Part shown: positions 7,855 through 17,346 of the stretch, one piece after another
Numbering within the stretch: position 1 is the first letter of the stretch
Layout: each line of letters opens with the position of its first letter
Assembly: GCF_000717175.1 (NCBI RefSeq)
Contig: NZ_JNYD01000005.1
Location: 1 to 64,000 of the forward strand
DNA from: Pseudonocardia autotrophica
Lineage (GTDB): Bacteria; Actinomycetota; Actinomycetes; Mycobacteriales; Pseudonocardiaceae
DNA length: 64,000 bases
Direction: 5' to 3'
The notes under the pieces: model-generated
What the model was told of the DNA's origin: nothing
Seen by the model: only the letters and a program-made list of their open reading frames with translations
The model's database searches: none
Position numbers and translations under genes: made by a program

Positions 7855-9200
7855 GCGCCCGCCCCGGTGAGCAGAAGTGAGTGCCATGTCAGCTCCTCGG
7901 GCGTCGGTGCCGGAGTGCCGTTCGCGCCGATGGCGGCGAGTGGCTCGGCGAAGGCGGGCTGTCCGTCGAGGGCCGTCCGCGGCTCGAGCGTGAGCCGCCC
8001 GGCGGCCTCGGGGCTGTACCCGCTGCCTCGGCACTGGAAGATGGTCGCCGCGCGCCGGCCGGGGGGTGACCCGGGTTCGAAGCACGGCAGGTTCCGCGCG
8101 CTGCGCGCCAGCGTGGGGTCGGACTGGGGCAGCTTGCAGTAGCTGTTCTGCGGCAGCGGCAGGTCCCCCAGCTCGGAGGAGTTCCGCGCGCCACCGGGCT
8201 GGTCCGGCGAGGTCCAGCCCTCGACGCAGCTCGGCGGGTTCACGTTCGTCTCGAGGTTGAACCGCAGGGCGCCGGGCTGGTCCTTGGGCACGATCATCTG
8301 GTTGACCACGGCCCACATCGGATAGACGACCAGGACCTGCTCGATCGGCGCGTGGTAGGCCTCGGCGAGCCGGGTCAGCACGCCGGTCGTCGACAGCAGG
8401 GTGGGCGTCGTCCGGCTCAGGTCCTTGAGCAGGTCCGTCGCCTTGCCGGCCGCGGTCGAGCCCTCGGTGAGCACGCTCCGCAGCGCGGGGTCGTTGTCGC
8501 GCAGGGCCTGGGAGAACCCGGCGAGATCGCGGCTCCAGCCGCGGATCGCGTCGCTCGACACCAGTTGCGGGTCGGCGAAGGGCTGGAAGTCCTGCAGCAG
8601 CTTCTGCGTGGGCTCGTAGTTCCCCTGCGCGGTCCGCACCAGCGTCTGCGTGTTGTCGATCAGCCGGCCGAGGTCGGGCCCGATGCCGTCGAAGGCCGCG
8701 GCGAACTCGTCGAGCGTGGACTGCATCTGCTCCGGCGGGACCGAGGCGAGCAGCCCGTCCGCGGACTGCAGCACGTCGGCGGTCGCCGGCGGGATCGAGG
8801 TGCGGGACAGCGGGATCACGTCGCCGTCGGCGAGCTCCGGCCCGGCGTTCCCGGGTGGCGGGATCAGGTCCAGGTACTGCTCGCCGATCGCCGAGACGCT
8901 GTGCACCTCGGCGCGGCTGTCGGCCGCGGGCAGGCGGGACGCGTCGATCGACATCGAGGCGACCACGTGGCCGTCGGAGAGGTCGACCGCCGTCACCTTC
9001 CCGACCGTCACGCCCCGGTACGTGACGTTGGCGTTCGGGTACAGGCCGCCCGCCGCCGGGAGCTCGGCGGTGGCGGTGATGCGGCCGATCCCGAGCAGGC
9101 TGGGCACCCGGACGTACACGAACACGATCAGCAATGCGGCGACCAGCGTGAGCACCGTGAAGATCAGCAGCTGCACCTTGACGAAGCGTGAGATCAGCAT
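7851..9200 (-). CDS. mceF: MCE family protein MceF
   Basis: Sixth MCE subunit, 449 residues. An N-terminal membrane anchor (about 8-32) is followed by the MCE domain (about 38-115, with YRGVTVGKV), a long helical region and a C-terminal tail with several cysteines. MCE proteins form the periplasm-spanning channel that carries lipids or sterols to the inner-membrane permease. Position six and the lack of a lipobox fit MceF. ATG at 9200 follows the mceE stop by one base. The lipid carried by this system cannot be read from sequence. Confidence 0.9.
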   Translation of the reverse strand: MLISRFVKVQLLIFTVLTLVAALLIVFVYVRVPSLLGIGRITATAELPAAGGLYPNANVTYRGVTVGKVTAVDLSDGHVVASMSIDASRLPAADSRAEVHSVSAIGEQYLDLIPPPGNAGPELADGDVIPLSRTSIPPATADVLQSADGLLASVPPEQMQSTLDEFAAAFDGIGPDLGRLIDNTQTLVRTAQGNYEPTQKLLQDFQPFADPQLVSSDAIRGWSRDLAGFSQALRDNDPALRSVLTEGSTAAGKATDLLKDLSRTTPTLLSTTGVLTRLAEAYHAPIEQVLVVYPMWAVVNQMIVPKDQPGALRFNLETNVNPPSCVEGWTSPDQPGGARNSSELGDLPLPQNSYCKLPQSDPTLARSARNLPCFEPGSPPGRRAATIFQCRGSGYSPEAAGRLTLEPRTALDGQPAFAEPLAAIGANGTPAPTPEELTWHSLLLTGAGA

Positions 9201-9201
9201 G

Positions 9202-10527
9202 TCAGTTGCCTCCCGTCAGGCCGCCGACGAGGCCGCCGACCGGGCCGGGTCCGGGGTCGCCCGGGGGCCGCTCGTCCGGCGGGACCGGCTCCCCCGACGG
9301 CGGCGCGGGCGGATCGGTCGGCCGGCTCGCGGGCTGCGACCCGGCGACCCCTCCGCCGCTGGGCAGCAGATCCCCGGCGACGTCCGGGACCGGCACGGCG
9401 GGCGGCTGTCCGTCCGGGCCGGGCTGGACCGGCGCCAGCAGCGGGTTCGCGTTCTGCAGCGCCGCGCCCCCGGTGCCCGCGAGCACCTTCTCGAAGTTCC
9501 CGAGGCTGCCCGCGAAGGGGGTCCCGGTGAGGAAGTTGCGGTCCAGGGTGGACAGCGTGAGGTCCAGGGTGAGCCAGAAGTTCACGTAGTCGCCCCGGAA
9601 GGTCTCCGAGAAGCCCTTGAGCGGGAACACGATCGTCCCCAGCAGCCCCAGCGAGTCGGTCAGCGACCGTCCGGAGTCCGCGAGGCCGCGCAACGCGGGC
9701 TCGAGGTTCGCGACGTTGGCCGCGAGGTCGTCCGCGGTCCGCTGGACGACGTCGTCGGCGGCCACCCCGAAGTCGCCGAGCGCGGTCAGCGTCCCGGTCA
9801 GCTTGTCCCGTTCGCGGTTCAGCACCCGGAGTGCCGGCGGGATGGAGTCGAGCGCGCCCTCGATCGCCGAGTTCTGCTCGGCGAAGCGGGCCGACAGCCG
9901 GTCGAGGCCGTCGATGGCCCGGACGATGTCCTGCTTCTGGTCGTCGAGTCCGCCGGCGAAGGTGTCCAGCTGCCCGAGCAGGCTGCGGTACTGGTCGGTG
10001 CGCCCGTCGAGCGCCTTGTCCAGTTCGGTCGTGATGGTCTTGAGCTGCTGCAGCCCGCCGCCGTTGAGCAGGGCGGCGACCGACGCCAGGATCTGCTCGG
10101 TCTCCGGGTACTTGCCGCTCTGGGCCAAGGGGATCCGCGAGTCGGCCGCCACGAGCTGTGGCGCCGGCTCCGCGGGCTGGTCCAGCTCGACGAACTTGGC
10201 GCCGAGGAGGCTGACCTGGCCGACCTTGGCCGTGACGTTGGCCGGGAGCGTCACGTCCGGGTCGAGCGTGACCGTGACCAGGGCCTTCCAGCCGTCGAGC
10301 TCGATCTTCTCGATGTTGCCGACGGTCACGTCCCCGATCCGGACGGGGTTGTTCGGCACCAGGTCCGCCACGTCCCGCATCTCGATCTGGACGCGGTAGG
10401 AGCCGTCCTCCGTGCCCTCCGCGCCGGGGAGGGTGAAGTCGTTGAGGCCTTTGTAGTCGCAGCCGCTCAGCAGCAGCGTCGAGGCGACCAGCGCCGCGGC
10501 GACGGCCGTCCTGCGGAAGGTGCGCAT
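9202..10527 (-). CDS. mceE: MCE family lipoprotein MceE
   Basis: Fifth MCE subunit, 441 residues, with a lipoprotein signal peptide: basic start, hydrophobic stretch and lipobox LLLSGC with the lipidated cysteine at residue 23. The MCE domain follows (about 38-120), then helices and a proline/glycine-rich C-terminus. MceE-type (LprK-like) subunits are the lipid-anchored members of actinobacterial Mce complexes, so the lipobox supports the position-based name. ATG at 10527 shares one base with the mceD stop (TGATG). Confidence 0.92.
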   Translation of the reverse strand: MRTFRRTAVAAALVASTLLLSGCDYKGLNDFTLPGAEGTEDGSYRVQIEMRDVADLVPNNPVRIGDVTVGNIEKIELDGWKALVTVTLDPDVTLPANVTAKVGQVSLLGAKFVELDQPAEPAPQLVAADSRIPLAQSGKYPETEQILASVAALLNGGGLQQLKTITTELDKALDGRTDQYRSLLGQLDTFAGGLDDQKQDIVRAIDGLDRLSARFAEQNSAIEGALDSIPPALRVLNRERDKLTGTLTALGDFGVAADDVVQRTADDLAANVANLEPALRGLADSGRSLTDSLGLLGTIVFPLKGFSETFRGDYVNFWLTLDLTLSTLDRNFLTGTPFAGSLGNFEKVLAGTGGAALQNANPLLAPVQPGPDGQPPAVPVPDVAGDLLPSGGGVAGSQPASRPTDPPAPPSGEPVPPDERPPGDPGPGPVGGLVGGLTGGN

Positions 10528-11792
10528 CAGTTGCCCCCGTTCGGGACGAGCAGGCCACCGAGGCCCGGCACGTCGACCGGCGGCGGCAGCTGCGCCGGCT
10601 GCTCGGCGACCGGCGGCGCCGGGTCGATCGGGCCGGGGTCGGGCTGGTTCGCGCCGCCCCCGGGCACGAGCAGCGGGTTCAGGTTCGCCGGCGGCTGCTG
10701 CACTCGCAGGACGTTGAGCAGCGGACCGAGGTAGCTCTTGCAGGACTTCACGCCCTCGTCGACGCTCTGGTACGCGACCGAGTAGGCCGAGCAGATGAAG
10801 TCCGCCGGGGTGTTGAGGTTGTCCACGACCAGCGCGCCGGAGAGCGACCCGCTGCGCGGCGAGTAGATGTTGAACAGGTTCATCAGCGTGCTCGGTCCGA
10901 CGTGGAGGATCGTGGCGAGGTCGTCGCGGCTGTTCGCGAGGGTGCGGGTGAAGTGCCCGAGCTTGTCGACGGCGGTGTTCAGCGGGGCGCCGTTGGTGTC
11001 GACGAACTCGTCCACGGCCCGGGCCGCCGCGTCGATGCCCTGCAGGGCCTGGGTCAGCTCGTCGGTGTTGTCGTTCAGGAACGACGACACGGTGGACAGC
11101 CGCCCGTTGAACTCCACGATCTGGTCGTCGAGCGCGGACAGCGCGGTCACGAAGGCCTGCAGGTTGCGGACCGTGCCGAACAGGTCCTCGCGACCGTCGG
11201 TCAGGGTCTGCACCGCAGCCGAGGCCTGCCGCACCATCTCGTTGAACTTCGCACCCTGCCCGCCCGCGGCGTTGGCCGCGACGGTGTCGGCGAAGCGCTT
11301 GAGCGCCCCGTCCTTGTCGACGCCCTCCGGCCCGAGGGCCGAGGAGATGTTCCCGAGCTCCTTCTTCAGGTCGTCGAACTCGAGCGGGGACGCCGTCCGG
11401 CCCTCGGGGATCACGCCGCCGTCCTCCAGGACCGGCCCGCCCGTGTAGGCGGGCGCGAGCTGCAGGAACCGCGTGGCGACGAGGGTGGGCGAGATGATCG
11501 CGCCCTTCACGTCGGCGGGCAGGTCGTACTTCGAGTCGTAGTCGAAGCTGACCTTGACCGCGTCGCCCGCCGGCTCGATCGCGGTGATCTCGCCGACGTC
11601 GACGCCCTGGATACGGACCCGGTCCTTCGGGTAGACGTTCTTGACCGAGGCGAAGTACGCCACCCCGGTCTTGGTGCCGCCGTTCACGAGCAGGACGGTG
11701 ACCGCGCCGATCAGCAGTGCCACGACGACCACGGCCAGGACCTTCGTGACCGTGCCGGTCGCCCTGACCAGCGCTGCGGTACGGGAGCCCAT
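10527..11792 (-). CDS. mceD: MCE family protein MceD
   Basis: Fourth MCE subunit, 421 residues. A single N-terminal hydrophobic anchor (about 17-38) precedes the MCE domain (about 40-120, with IQGVDVGEI). Long helices follow, then a proline-rich tail ending in VPNGGN. It is part of the six-subunit Mce lipid-transfer tube. ATG at 11792 is one base after the mceC stop, and the stop overlaps mceE by one base. Start and end are well fixed by these junctions. Confidence 0.9.
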   Translation of the reverse strand: MGSRTAALVRATGTVTKVLAVVVVALLIGAVTVLLVNGGTKTGVAYFASVKNVYPKDRVRIQGVDVGEITAIEPAGDAVKVSFDYDSKYDLPADVKGAIISPTLVATRFLQLAPAYTGGPVLEDGGVIPEGRTASPLEFDDLKKELGNISSALGPEGVDKDGALKRFADTVAANAAGGQGAKFNEMVRQASAAVQTLTDGREDLFGTVRNLQAFVTALSALDDQIVEFNGRLSTVSSFLNDNTDELTQALQGIDAAARAVDEFVDTNGAPLNTAVDKLGHFTRTLANSRDDLATILHVGPSTLMNLFNIYSPRSGSLSGALVVDNLNTPADFICSAYSVAYQSVDEGVKSCKSYLGPLLNVLRVQQPPANLNPLLVPGGGANQPDPGPIDPAPPVAEQPAQLPPPVDVPGLGGLLVPNGGN

Positions 11793-11793
11793 G

Positions 11794-12858
11794 TCAGTTG
11801 CCTCCCAGTCCGATGAGGTTCGACGGGGCCGGCAGCTCCGGCACCGCCCCGGCGGCCGGGTTGTTCGGCACCGTGAGGCTGGGGATGTAGTCGCTGACCG
11901 GGAACAGCGTGGGCGCCAGCCCCGAGAGGTCGCCGTGCCCGGTGAAGTACGGGCCGGTCGACAGGCCCTCGCCGAGACCCGTGATGAAGCTCGACACCCG
12001 CTGGACCGAGGACACGATGTTGCCCTCGTTGCGCTTGAGCACGTCCATCGCGGAGTTGAGCTGGTCGAGCGCCGGGGCGAGGCGGTCGCGCTGCTCCTCG
12101 GTCAGCCCGACGATCTGGTCGGCGACCGCCTTCGTGTTCACCAGCAGGCTGTGGATCGCCTCCCGGCGCTGCTCCAGCTCCTGCAGCAGGGTGTTGCCGT
12201 CGACCAGCAGGGTCGTCAGCTGCCCCGTGTGGCTCTGCAGCACGTCGGTGACCTTCTCCGCGTGGTCGAACAGCTCCCGCAGCGCCCGGTCCCGCGAGGC
12301 GATCGTCTGCGAGATCCGGGTGATGCCCGCGAAGGCCGGCGCGATCTCGTCCGGGGTGTCGGAGAAGGCGTCGGAGAAGGTGTCCATGGCCTGGCCGAGC
12401 TGGTCCATGTCGACCTCGCCCGTCCGTCGCGTCAGGTCCTCGATGCCCTGGGTGACGCTGTACGGCGAGGTGGTGCGCTCCACGGGGATCGTGTCGCCGG
12501 AGCCCATCTCCCCGTCGCCGGCAGGCTCAAGACCCAGGTTCCGCTCGCCGAGCAGGGTCTGTGTCTTGATCGCCGCCCGGGTGGCGTCCCCGAGCGTCAC
12601 CCCCTTGGCCGTGAAGGTGACGACGACATCGGCGCCCTCGAGGTCCACCGACCTGACCTTGCCGACCTCGGTCCCGGCGACCTTGACGCGGTCGCCGGCC
12701 TTCAGCCCGCCGCCCTCGGCGAACCGGGCCTCGTAGCTCGTGCCGGCGAACACCGGGAGGGCGGCCAGCTGGAAGGACCCGAACAGCAGCACCAGCAGCC
12801 CGGCCAGGCCGGCGATCGCGATGACGACGGGGTTCTTCTCCCGGAACCGGAGCTTCAT
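11794..12858 (-). CDS. mceC: MCE family protein MceC
   Basis: Third MCE subunit, 354 residues. N-terminal membrane anchor (about 11-33), MCE domain (about 38-115, with VAGTEVGKV), helical region and short tail ending GLGGN. The ATG at 12858 overlaps the mceB stop (ATGA), so the much longer open frame upstream is just read-through of mceB in another frame. It belongs to the Mce complex in the cell envelope. It is the shortest of the six, consistent with a C subunit without a long C-terminal extension. Confidence 0.9.
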   Translation of the reverse strand: MKLRFREKNPVVIAIAGLAGLLVLLFGSFQLAALPVFAGTSYEARFAEGGGLKAGDRVKVAGTEVGKVRSVDLEGADVVVTFTAKGVTLGDATRAAIKTQTLLGERNLGLEPAGDGEMGSGDTIPVERTTSPYSVTQGIEDLTRRTGEVDMDQLGQAMDTFSDAFSDTPDEIAPAFAGITRISQTIASRDRALRELFDHAEKVTDVLQSHTGQLTTLLVDGNTLLQELEQRREAIHSLLVNTKAVADQIVGLTEEQRDRLAPALDQLNSAMDVLKRNEGNIVSSVQRVSSFITGLGEGLSTGPYFTGHGDLSGLAPTLFPVSDYIPSLTVPNNPAAGAVPELPAPSNLIGLGGN

Positions 12859-14054
12859 CGCTCTCCCTCCTGGGCCTGCGGCTGCGGGGCCGGGGCGTCG
12901 ACCGGGTTCGGGTTCTCCCCCGGTCCGGTGCCCGGCGGGTTCTCCCGGCGCTCCTCGACGACCGGGTCGTAGGCCTCGCGCTGCTCCGGGGTCTCGAGCG
13001 GCTCGATGCCCGGCTTGCAGCGGTCGACGTTGTCCGACGGGCCGACCCACGGCGTGTACATCGGCTGCCCGTCGGGCCCGGTGAGCTTGAGCCGCAGGGA
13101 GCAGATGAACAGGTTGTAGGTGGCGCCGCGGGACCCGAGGCGGCTGACCCGGAGGTAGGCGCCGGGCAGCAGCGACAGGTTGGTGTCGACGGCCTCCTGG
13201 CCCTCGTTCACGAGCGTGGCGACGCGGTCGACCTGGTCGACCGTCCCCTTCAGCGGACCGCGGAGCTTGCCGAGCAGCTCGTCGGTACCCGTGACCAGCC
13301 GGTCGATGTCCGTGAAGGACTGTCCGATCCGGCCGCGGTCGTCGTTGAGCCCGCTGGTCAGCTCCTGGAGCTGGTCGATCGTCTGCGCCAGCTCGGGAGC
13401 GCGGCGGTCCAGGGTGCCCAGGACCGTGTTCAGGTTGGTGACGACCTGCCCGATCACCTGGTCGCGGTCGGCGAGGGTGTTGGTCAGCGAGGCCGCGCGG
13501 GCCAGCAGGGACTCGATCGTGCCGCCCTCGCCCTGGAACACCGAGATGACGTCCTGTGTCAGCGAGTTGATCTTCTCCGGGGCCAGGCCCTCGAACAGCG
13601 GGTTGAAGCCGGCGAGCAGCACGTCCAGGTCGAGCGCCGGCGTGGTCTGCGCGACCGGGAGCGTGGCGCCCTCCTCCAACGGGGCGGTGCTGCCCGGGCC
13701 CTCGCTCAGCGCCAGGTACCGGTCGCCGGTGAGGTTGAGGTACCGGGCGGAGGCCAGGACCCCCTGCGGCAGGGTCCGGTCGGCCTCGACGTCGAAGGTC
13801 ACCTTGCCCTGGGTGTTGTCGTACACCTCGACGTCGGAGACCTTGCCGACCTTCACCCCGGCGATCCGGACGGAGTCCCCGGGCCGCAGCCCCGAGGTGT
13901 CCCGGAAGACCGCCGAGTACTCCTTGGTGGCGGAGAACCAGCCGCCGCCGGACAGCTCGAACCCGATCAGGCCGAGCACCATGAGGGTGACGACCACGAA
14001 GACGATGCTCTTCGTGAGCGGCGCGGCGATGGCCTGCGCGTTGCTGCTGCTCAT
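12855..14054 (-). CDS. mceB: MCE family protein MceB
   Basis: Second MCE subunit, 399 residues. Hydrophobic anchor (about 15-35), MCE domain (about 42-125, with IAGVKVGKV), a long helical domain and a proline/glutamate-rich C-terminal tail with two cysteines just before it. Forms the lipid conduit with MceA and MceC-F. ATG at 14054 overlaps the mceA stop by 4 nt. The substrate is unknown. Confidence 0.9.
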   Translation of the reverse strand: MSSSNAQAIAAPLTKSIVFVVVTLMVLGLIGFELSGGGWFSATKEYSAVFRDTSGLRPGDSVRIAGVKVGKVSDVEVYDNTQGKVTFDVEADRTLPQGVLASARYLNLTGDRYLALSEGPGSTAPLEEGATLPVAQTTPALDLDVLLAGFNPLFEGLAPEKINSLTQDVISVFQGEGGTIESLLARAASLTNTLADRDQVIGQVVTNLNTVLGTLDRRAPELAQTIDQLQELTSGLNDDRGRIGQSFTDIDRLVTGTDELLGKLRGPLKGTVDQVDRVATLVNEGQEAVDTNLSLLPGAYLRVSRLGSRGATYNLFICSLRLKLTGPDGQPMYTPWVGPSDNVDRCKPGIEPLETPEQREAYDPVVEERRENPPGTGPGENPNPVDAPAPQPQAQEGER

Positions 14055-15247
14055 CGCTCACCTCCCTGCTGCGCCGTGCCCTGCGCCGCGAGCGGGCCGA
14101 ACAGCTGGGCCACGAGCGGCGGGTCGCCGATCCGGAGGGTGTTGTCGCCGGGCTCCGGGTTCGGCTCGCCGCCCTTGTCGACGTTGCGCAGCAGCTCCGG
14201 CGGCGTGCTCAGACCGTCGACGGAGGGCAGGCCGTTGCAGTTCGGACCGCCCGTCGCCGCGACGACCGGCGGCCCGTCGTAGGCGCGGTCGCCCGGCTCG
14301 AAGGTCGTGTTGCCGACCAGGCCGGGCACCGTGTCGCCCTGGGTCTTCTCGAGGCGCTTGCGGCCCTCGTCCATGCCCTGGATGAAGCAGGCGAACTCCG
14401 GCGAGTACTCGCGGAGCAGGTCGGTGGTCGGCAGGCCGGTGCGCACGACCTCCTCCAGGTCGTCGCCGTTGTGCCGGAAGAAGTCCGCGCCGACCCCGGA
14501 GAGGCGGGTGACCTGGTAGAAGAAGCTGTCCAGCTGGGCCTGCTGGTCCACGACGGTGCGGCTGGTGAAGGCCGCGTCGTCGAGCAGGTGCGTCAGGTCC
14601 GGCGCGATGTCGGCGTAGAGGTCGGTCAGGTCCGCGCCGCTGGCCAGCGTCCGCTGCAGGTCCGGGAGGTTCTCGTTGAACCGGCGCAGGTAGGCCTCGA
14701 GCTCGCCGGCGGTCTCGCCGATCTGTGCGCCGCGGCCCTGCAGGGCCTGGGCCATGTTCCCGAGGAAGGCGCTGACCTTGTCCGGCTGCAACGTCGTGAG
14801 CACGGAGTCGAGGTGGTCGAACAGGGTGTTGACCTCGACCGTGACCCGGTCGGTCATGAGCGTGTCGTTCGCCGCGAGGCGCACGGACGAGGGCTGCTCC
14901 GGGACGGTGATGCCGACCGTCTTCGCCCCGAACGCCGTGAGCTGGTTGAGCTGCACCCCGGCGTTGGCCGGGATGGCGTCGAGCGTGTCCGGGTCCATCT
15001 TCAGCGTGATCTCGACGGTCCCGCCGCCCTCGTCGAGGGCGACGGCGCCGACCTCGCCGACGTCGACGCCGAGTAGCTGGACCCGGTTGCCCGGGTACAT
15101 CTGCAGGCCGGTCCGGTCGGCGCGCACGTAGACGGGCACGGTCGAGGTGAAGGCCTTGTTGTAGACGGCGACGCAGAGCGCGGCGAACCCGCCGATGACG
15201 CCCAGCAGGATCAGGGCGTAGACCTTGAGCTTGATCGAGTTCGTCAT
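14051..15247 (-). CDS. mceA: MCE family protein MceA
   Basis: First MCE subunit, 398 residues. N-terminal anchor (about 8-30), MCE domain (about 38-118, with LLGVDVGEV), a helical region with a conserved cysteine near FACFIQGMDEG, and a disordered tail. MceA proteins contact the YrbE permeases in the membrane and start the MCE tube. ATG at 15247 follows the yrbE-B stop by 4 nt, consistent with one operon. Related Mce systems import cholesterol or fatty acids, but residue-level evidence for either is lacking here. Confidence 0.9.
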   Translation of the reverse strand: MTNSIKLKVYALILLGVIGGFAALCVAVYNKAFTSTVPVYVRADRTGLQMYPGNRVQLLGVDVGEVGAVALDEGGGTVEITLKMDPDTLDAIPANAGVQLNQLTAFGAKTVGITVPEQPSSVRLAANDTLMTDRVTVEVNTLFDHLDSVLTTLQPDKVSAFLGNMAQALQGRGAQIGETAGELEAYLRRFNENLPDLQRTLASGADLTDLYADIAPDLTHLLDDAAFTSRTVVDQQAQLDSFFYQVTRLSGVGADFFRHNGDDLEEVVRTGLPTTDLLREYSPEFACFIQGMDEGRKRLEKTQGDTVPGLVGNTTFEPGDRAYDGPPVVAATGGPNCNGLPSVDGLSTPPELLRNVDKGGEPNPEPGDNTLRIGDPPLVAQLFGPLAAQGTAQQGGER

Positions 15248-15251
15248 GCCG

Positions 15252-16106
15252 CTATCCCGAGATCCGGAAGGCGTCGGAGTCGGCGTAGAGCGCCATGGAG
15301 ATGGCCAGCTCGACGGCGAGGACCGCGATCAGCGAGGTGCGCACGGCCTTGCCCACCGCACGTCCCACCCCGGCGGGGCCGCCGGAGGCGGTGTAGCCGT
15401 AGTAGGTGTGGATCAGGATCACCACCACGGCGATCCCGACGGCCTGGGCGAAGGAGTAGAGCACGTCCTGCCACTGCATGAACGTGTCCATGTAGTGGTC
15501 GTAGGTGCCCTCGGACAGCCCGAAGAAGTTGACCTGGGTCAGCTTCCAGCCGATCCACGCCCCGCACATCGCCATCGCGAAGATGGGGATGATGGTGATC
15601 ATCCCGGCGACCAGCCGCGTCGTGACCAGATACGGCAGCGACCGGACGCCGATGACCTCCAGCGCGTCGATCTCCTCCGACACCCGCATCGCACCGAGCT
15701 GCGCGGTGAACCCGGAACCGACGGTGGCCGCCAGCGCGGCGCCGGCGACGATCGGGGTGAGCAGCCGCGGGTTGATGATCGCCGAGGCGAACCCGCCGAG
15801 CGCCTCGAGCTGCAGGTTCTGCAGCGCGTCGAAGGTCTGGACGCCGCCGGTGACCCCGGCGAACAGCGTGATGAACAGAGTGATCACCGAGGAGCCGCCG
15901 ATCACGGCGAGCGCCCCGGAGCTCATGCCGACCTCGGCGATGAGCCGGACCTGCTCGGTCTTGTAGCTCTTGACCGCCTTCGGGGTCCAGGCGATCGACC
16001 TGCCGTAGAACTCGGCCTGCCGGCCGAGGTCGTCGAGCAGCCGCAGCGGGCCGGTGAGGAGCCGCTTCGCGCTCTCGGCGACCGAGCGCGCACCCATCTG
16101 CGCCAT
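15252..16106 (-). CDS. yrbEB: MlaE/YrbE family ABC transporter permease (YrbE-B)
   Basis: Integral membrane permease of 284 residues, second of two MlaE-domain proteins encoded before mceA. The family has about five or six membrane segments and the conserved core seen here as GSGFTAQLGAMRVSEEIDAL, where the EEIDAL helix faces the ATPase. With YrbE-A it forms the inner-membrane core driven by the MceG ATPase. ATG at 16106 comes one base after the preceding stop. No anomalies are seen. Confidence 0.92.
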   Translation of the reverse strand: MAQMGARSVAESAKRLLTGPLRLLDDLGRQAEFYGRSIAWTPKAVKSYKTEQVRLIAEVGMSSGALAVIGGSSVITLFITLFAGVTGGVQTFDALQNLQLEALGGFASAIINPRLLTPIVAGAALAATVGSGFTAQLGAMRVSEEIDALEVIGVRSLPYLVTTRLVAGMITIIPIFAMAMCGAWIGWKLTQVNFFGLSEGTYDHYMDTFMQWQDVLYSFAQAVGIAVVVILIHTYYGYTASGGPAGVGRAVGKAVRTSLIAVLAVELAISMALYADSDAFRISG

Positions 16107-16107
16107 C

Positions 16108-16884
16108 TCAGTGCCCTCCGACGATGCCGAGCGAGTAGGGGATCTGCGTGAGCAGGATGTTGATCGGGAACAGCGCGAGGAACGTGTAGACGACGGTCTC
16201 GTTCACCGCGTTGCCCACGCCGCGCGGCCCGGCGGCACAGGTCATGCCGCGGTAGCAGCCGATGAGCGCGCCGACCACGCCGAAGACCACGGCGCGGATC
16301 TCGCCGTGGACCAGGTCGGGGAAGCCGACCAGCAGCTTCATCGAGTCGACGTACTGCCCCGGCGAGGCGCCCTGCAGGAACACGCCGAACACGAACCCGC
16401 CGGACAGCCCGATGAGGATCATGACGCCGTTGAGCAGGAAGGCGTTCACCGCCGTGGCCAGCACGCGGGGGACGACGAGGCGCTGGACGGTGTCGATGCC
16501 GAGCACCTCCATCGCGTCGAGCTCCTCGCGGATCTTGCGGGCGCCGATGTCCGCGCAGATCGCCGTCGAGCTGGCGCCGGCGATGATGAACGTCGTCGCG
16601 ACGGGGCCGATCTGGGTGACCGTGGCGAAGCCCGAGCCCGAGCCGGACAGGTCGATCGCGCCGATCTCGACCAGGATCAGGTTGAACTGGAAGGTCACCA
16701 GGGCGACGAAGGGGATGCCCAGCAGGATCGCGGGGCCGAGCGAGACGCTCGCGACGAACCAGGTCTGCTGGATGAACTCGCGCCACTGGAAGGGCGGCTT
16801 GAACATCGCCACGAACGTGTCGAGCGTGAACGCGAAGAAGCCGCCGATGGGTTTGACGACGCGGGTGAGCGTGGGCGCGGCCAT
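16108..16884 (-). CDS. yrbEA: MlaE/YrbE family ABC transporter permease (YrbE-A)
   Basis: First gene of the mce operon, an MlaE-type permease of 258 residues. The ATPase-facing motif KIREELDAMEVLGID and multiple hydrophobic segments are present. It pairs with YrbE-B as the transporter core of the Mce system. ATG at 16884 is preferred because family members begin shortly before this point and a G-rich stretch precedes it. An ATG at 16926 would add 14 residues. The operon promoter should lie between here and the divergent mceG gene. Confidence 0.9.
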   Translation of the reverse strand: MAAPTLTRVVKPIGGFFAFTLDTFVAMFKPPFQWREFIQQTWFVASVSLGPAILLGIPFVALVTFQFNLILVEIGAIDLSGSGSGFATVTQIGPVATTFIIAGASSTAICADIGARKIREELDAMEVLGIDTVQRLVVPRVLATAVNAFLLNGVMILIGLSGGFVFGVFLQGASPGQYVDSMKLLVGFPDLVHGEIRAVVFGVVGALIGCYRGMTCAAGPRGVGNAVNETVVYTFLALFPINILLTQIPYSLGIVGGH

Positions 16885-17346
16885 CACGCCCCCGTCCGGG
16901 AGGACGGAGCGAGGCGCGGCCGGCATGCGGTGGGGAGCTGCTGCATCTGGGCCTCTGCACTGAGACTGCGGGGACTACGCGGGGACGGGCCTTGCGCGTC
17001 GGGCGCCACGATCGGGGGCTCGGCGTCCGTTCAGAAGGACTCAACGACGGGTGACGCAACAAGTTACGTTCTTCGTAACGTCGGATGAGCCCCAATCCTG
17101 GGCCATCGGTGCGGTGAGCTGGGGATATACCGCCGATTCCCACACGTCCAGGTGAAAGCCACCGCGCTCACGATGCTTCATCTGACAGATTGCGTTGTAC
17201 GTATCAAACCATCCGGAACCGCAGGTCAGGGCCCCGACGAAGGACACGGGACGACAGCCGGTGACGCACACCACAGCGTACCGCACGTCCCTAGGACCTT
17301 TAGGTTGGGTGCCGAACCCGCGCGACGAGCCCACGGAGGTGCTCCC
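16885..17346. promoter_or_regulatory. Divergent promoter region between the mce operon and mceG
   Basis: This non-coding stretch of 462 bp separates divergent yrbEA and mceG. It is visibly less GC-rich around 17050-17200 than its surroundings. It contains an inverted repeat GTTACG-TTCTT-CGTAAC at 17063-17079, a possible operator. TAGGTT at 17301-17306 is a possible -10 box for mceG, within ACCTTTAGGT. The mceG ribosome binding site is GGAGGT at 17336-17341. No convincing gene was found inside; open frames on either strand here are extensions of the flanking coding frames. Confidence 0.55.
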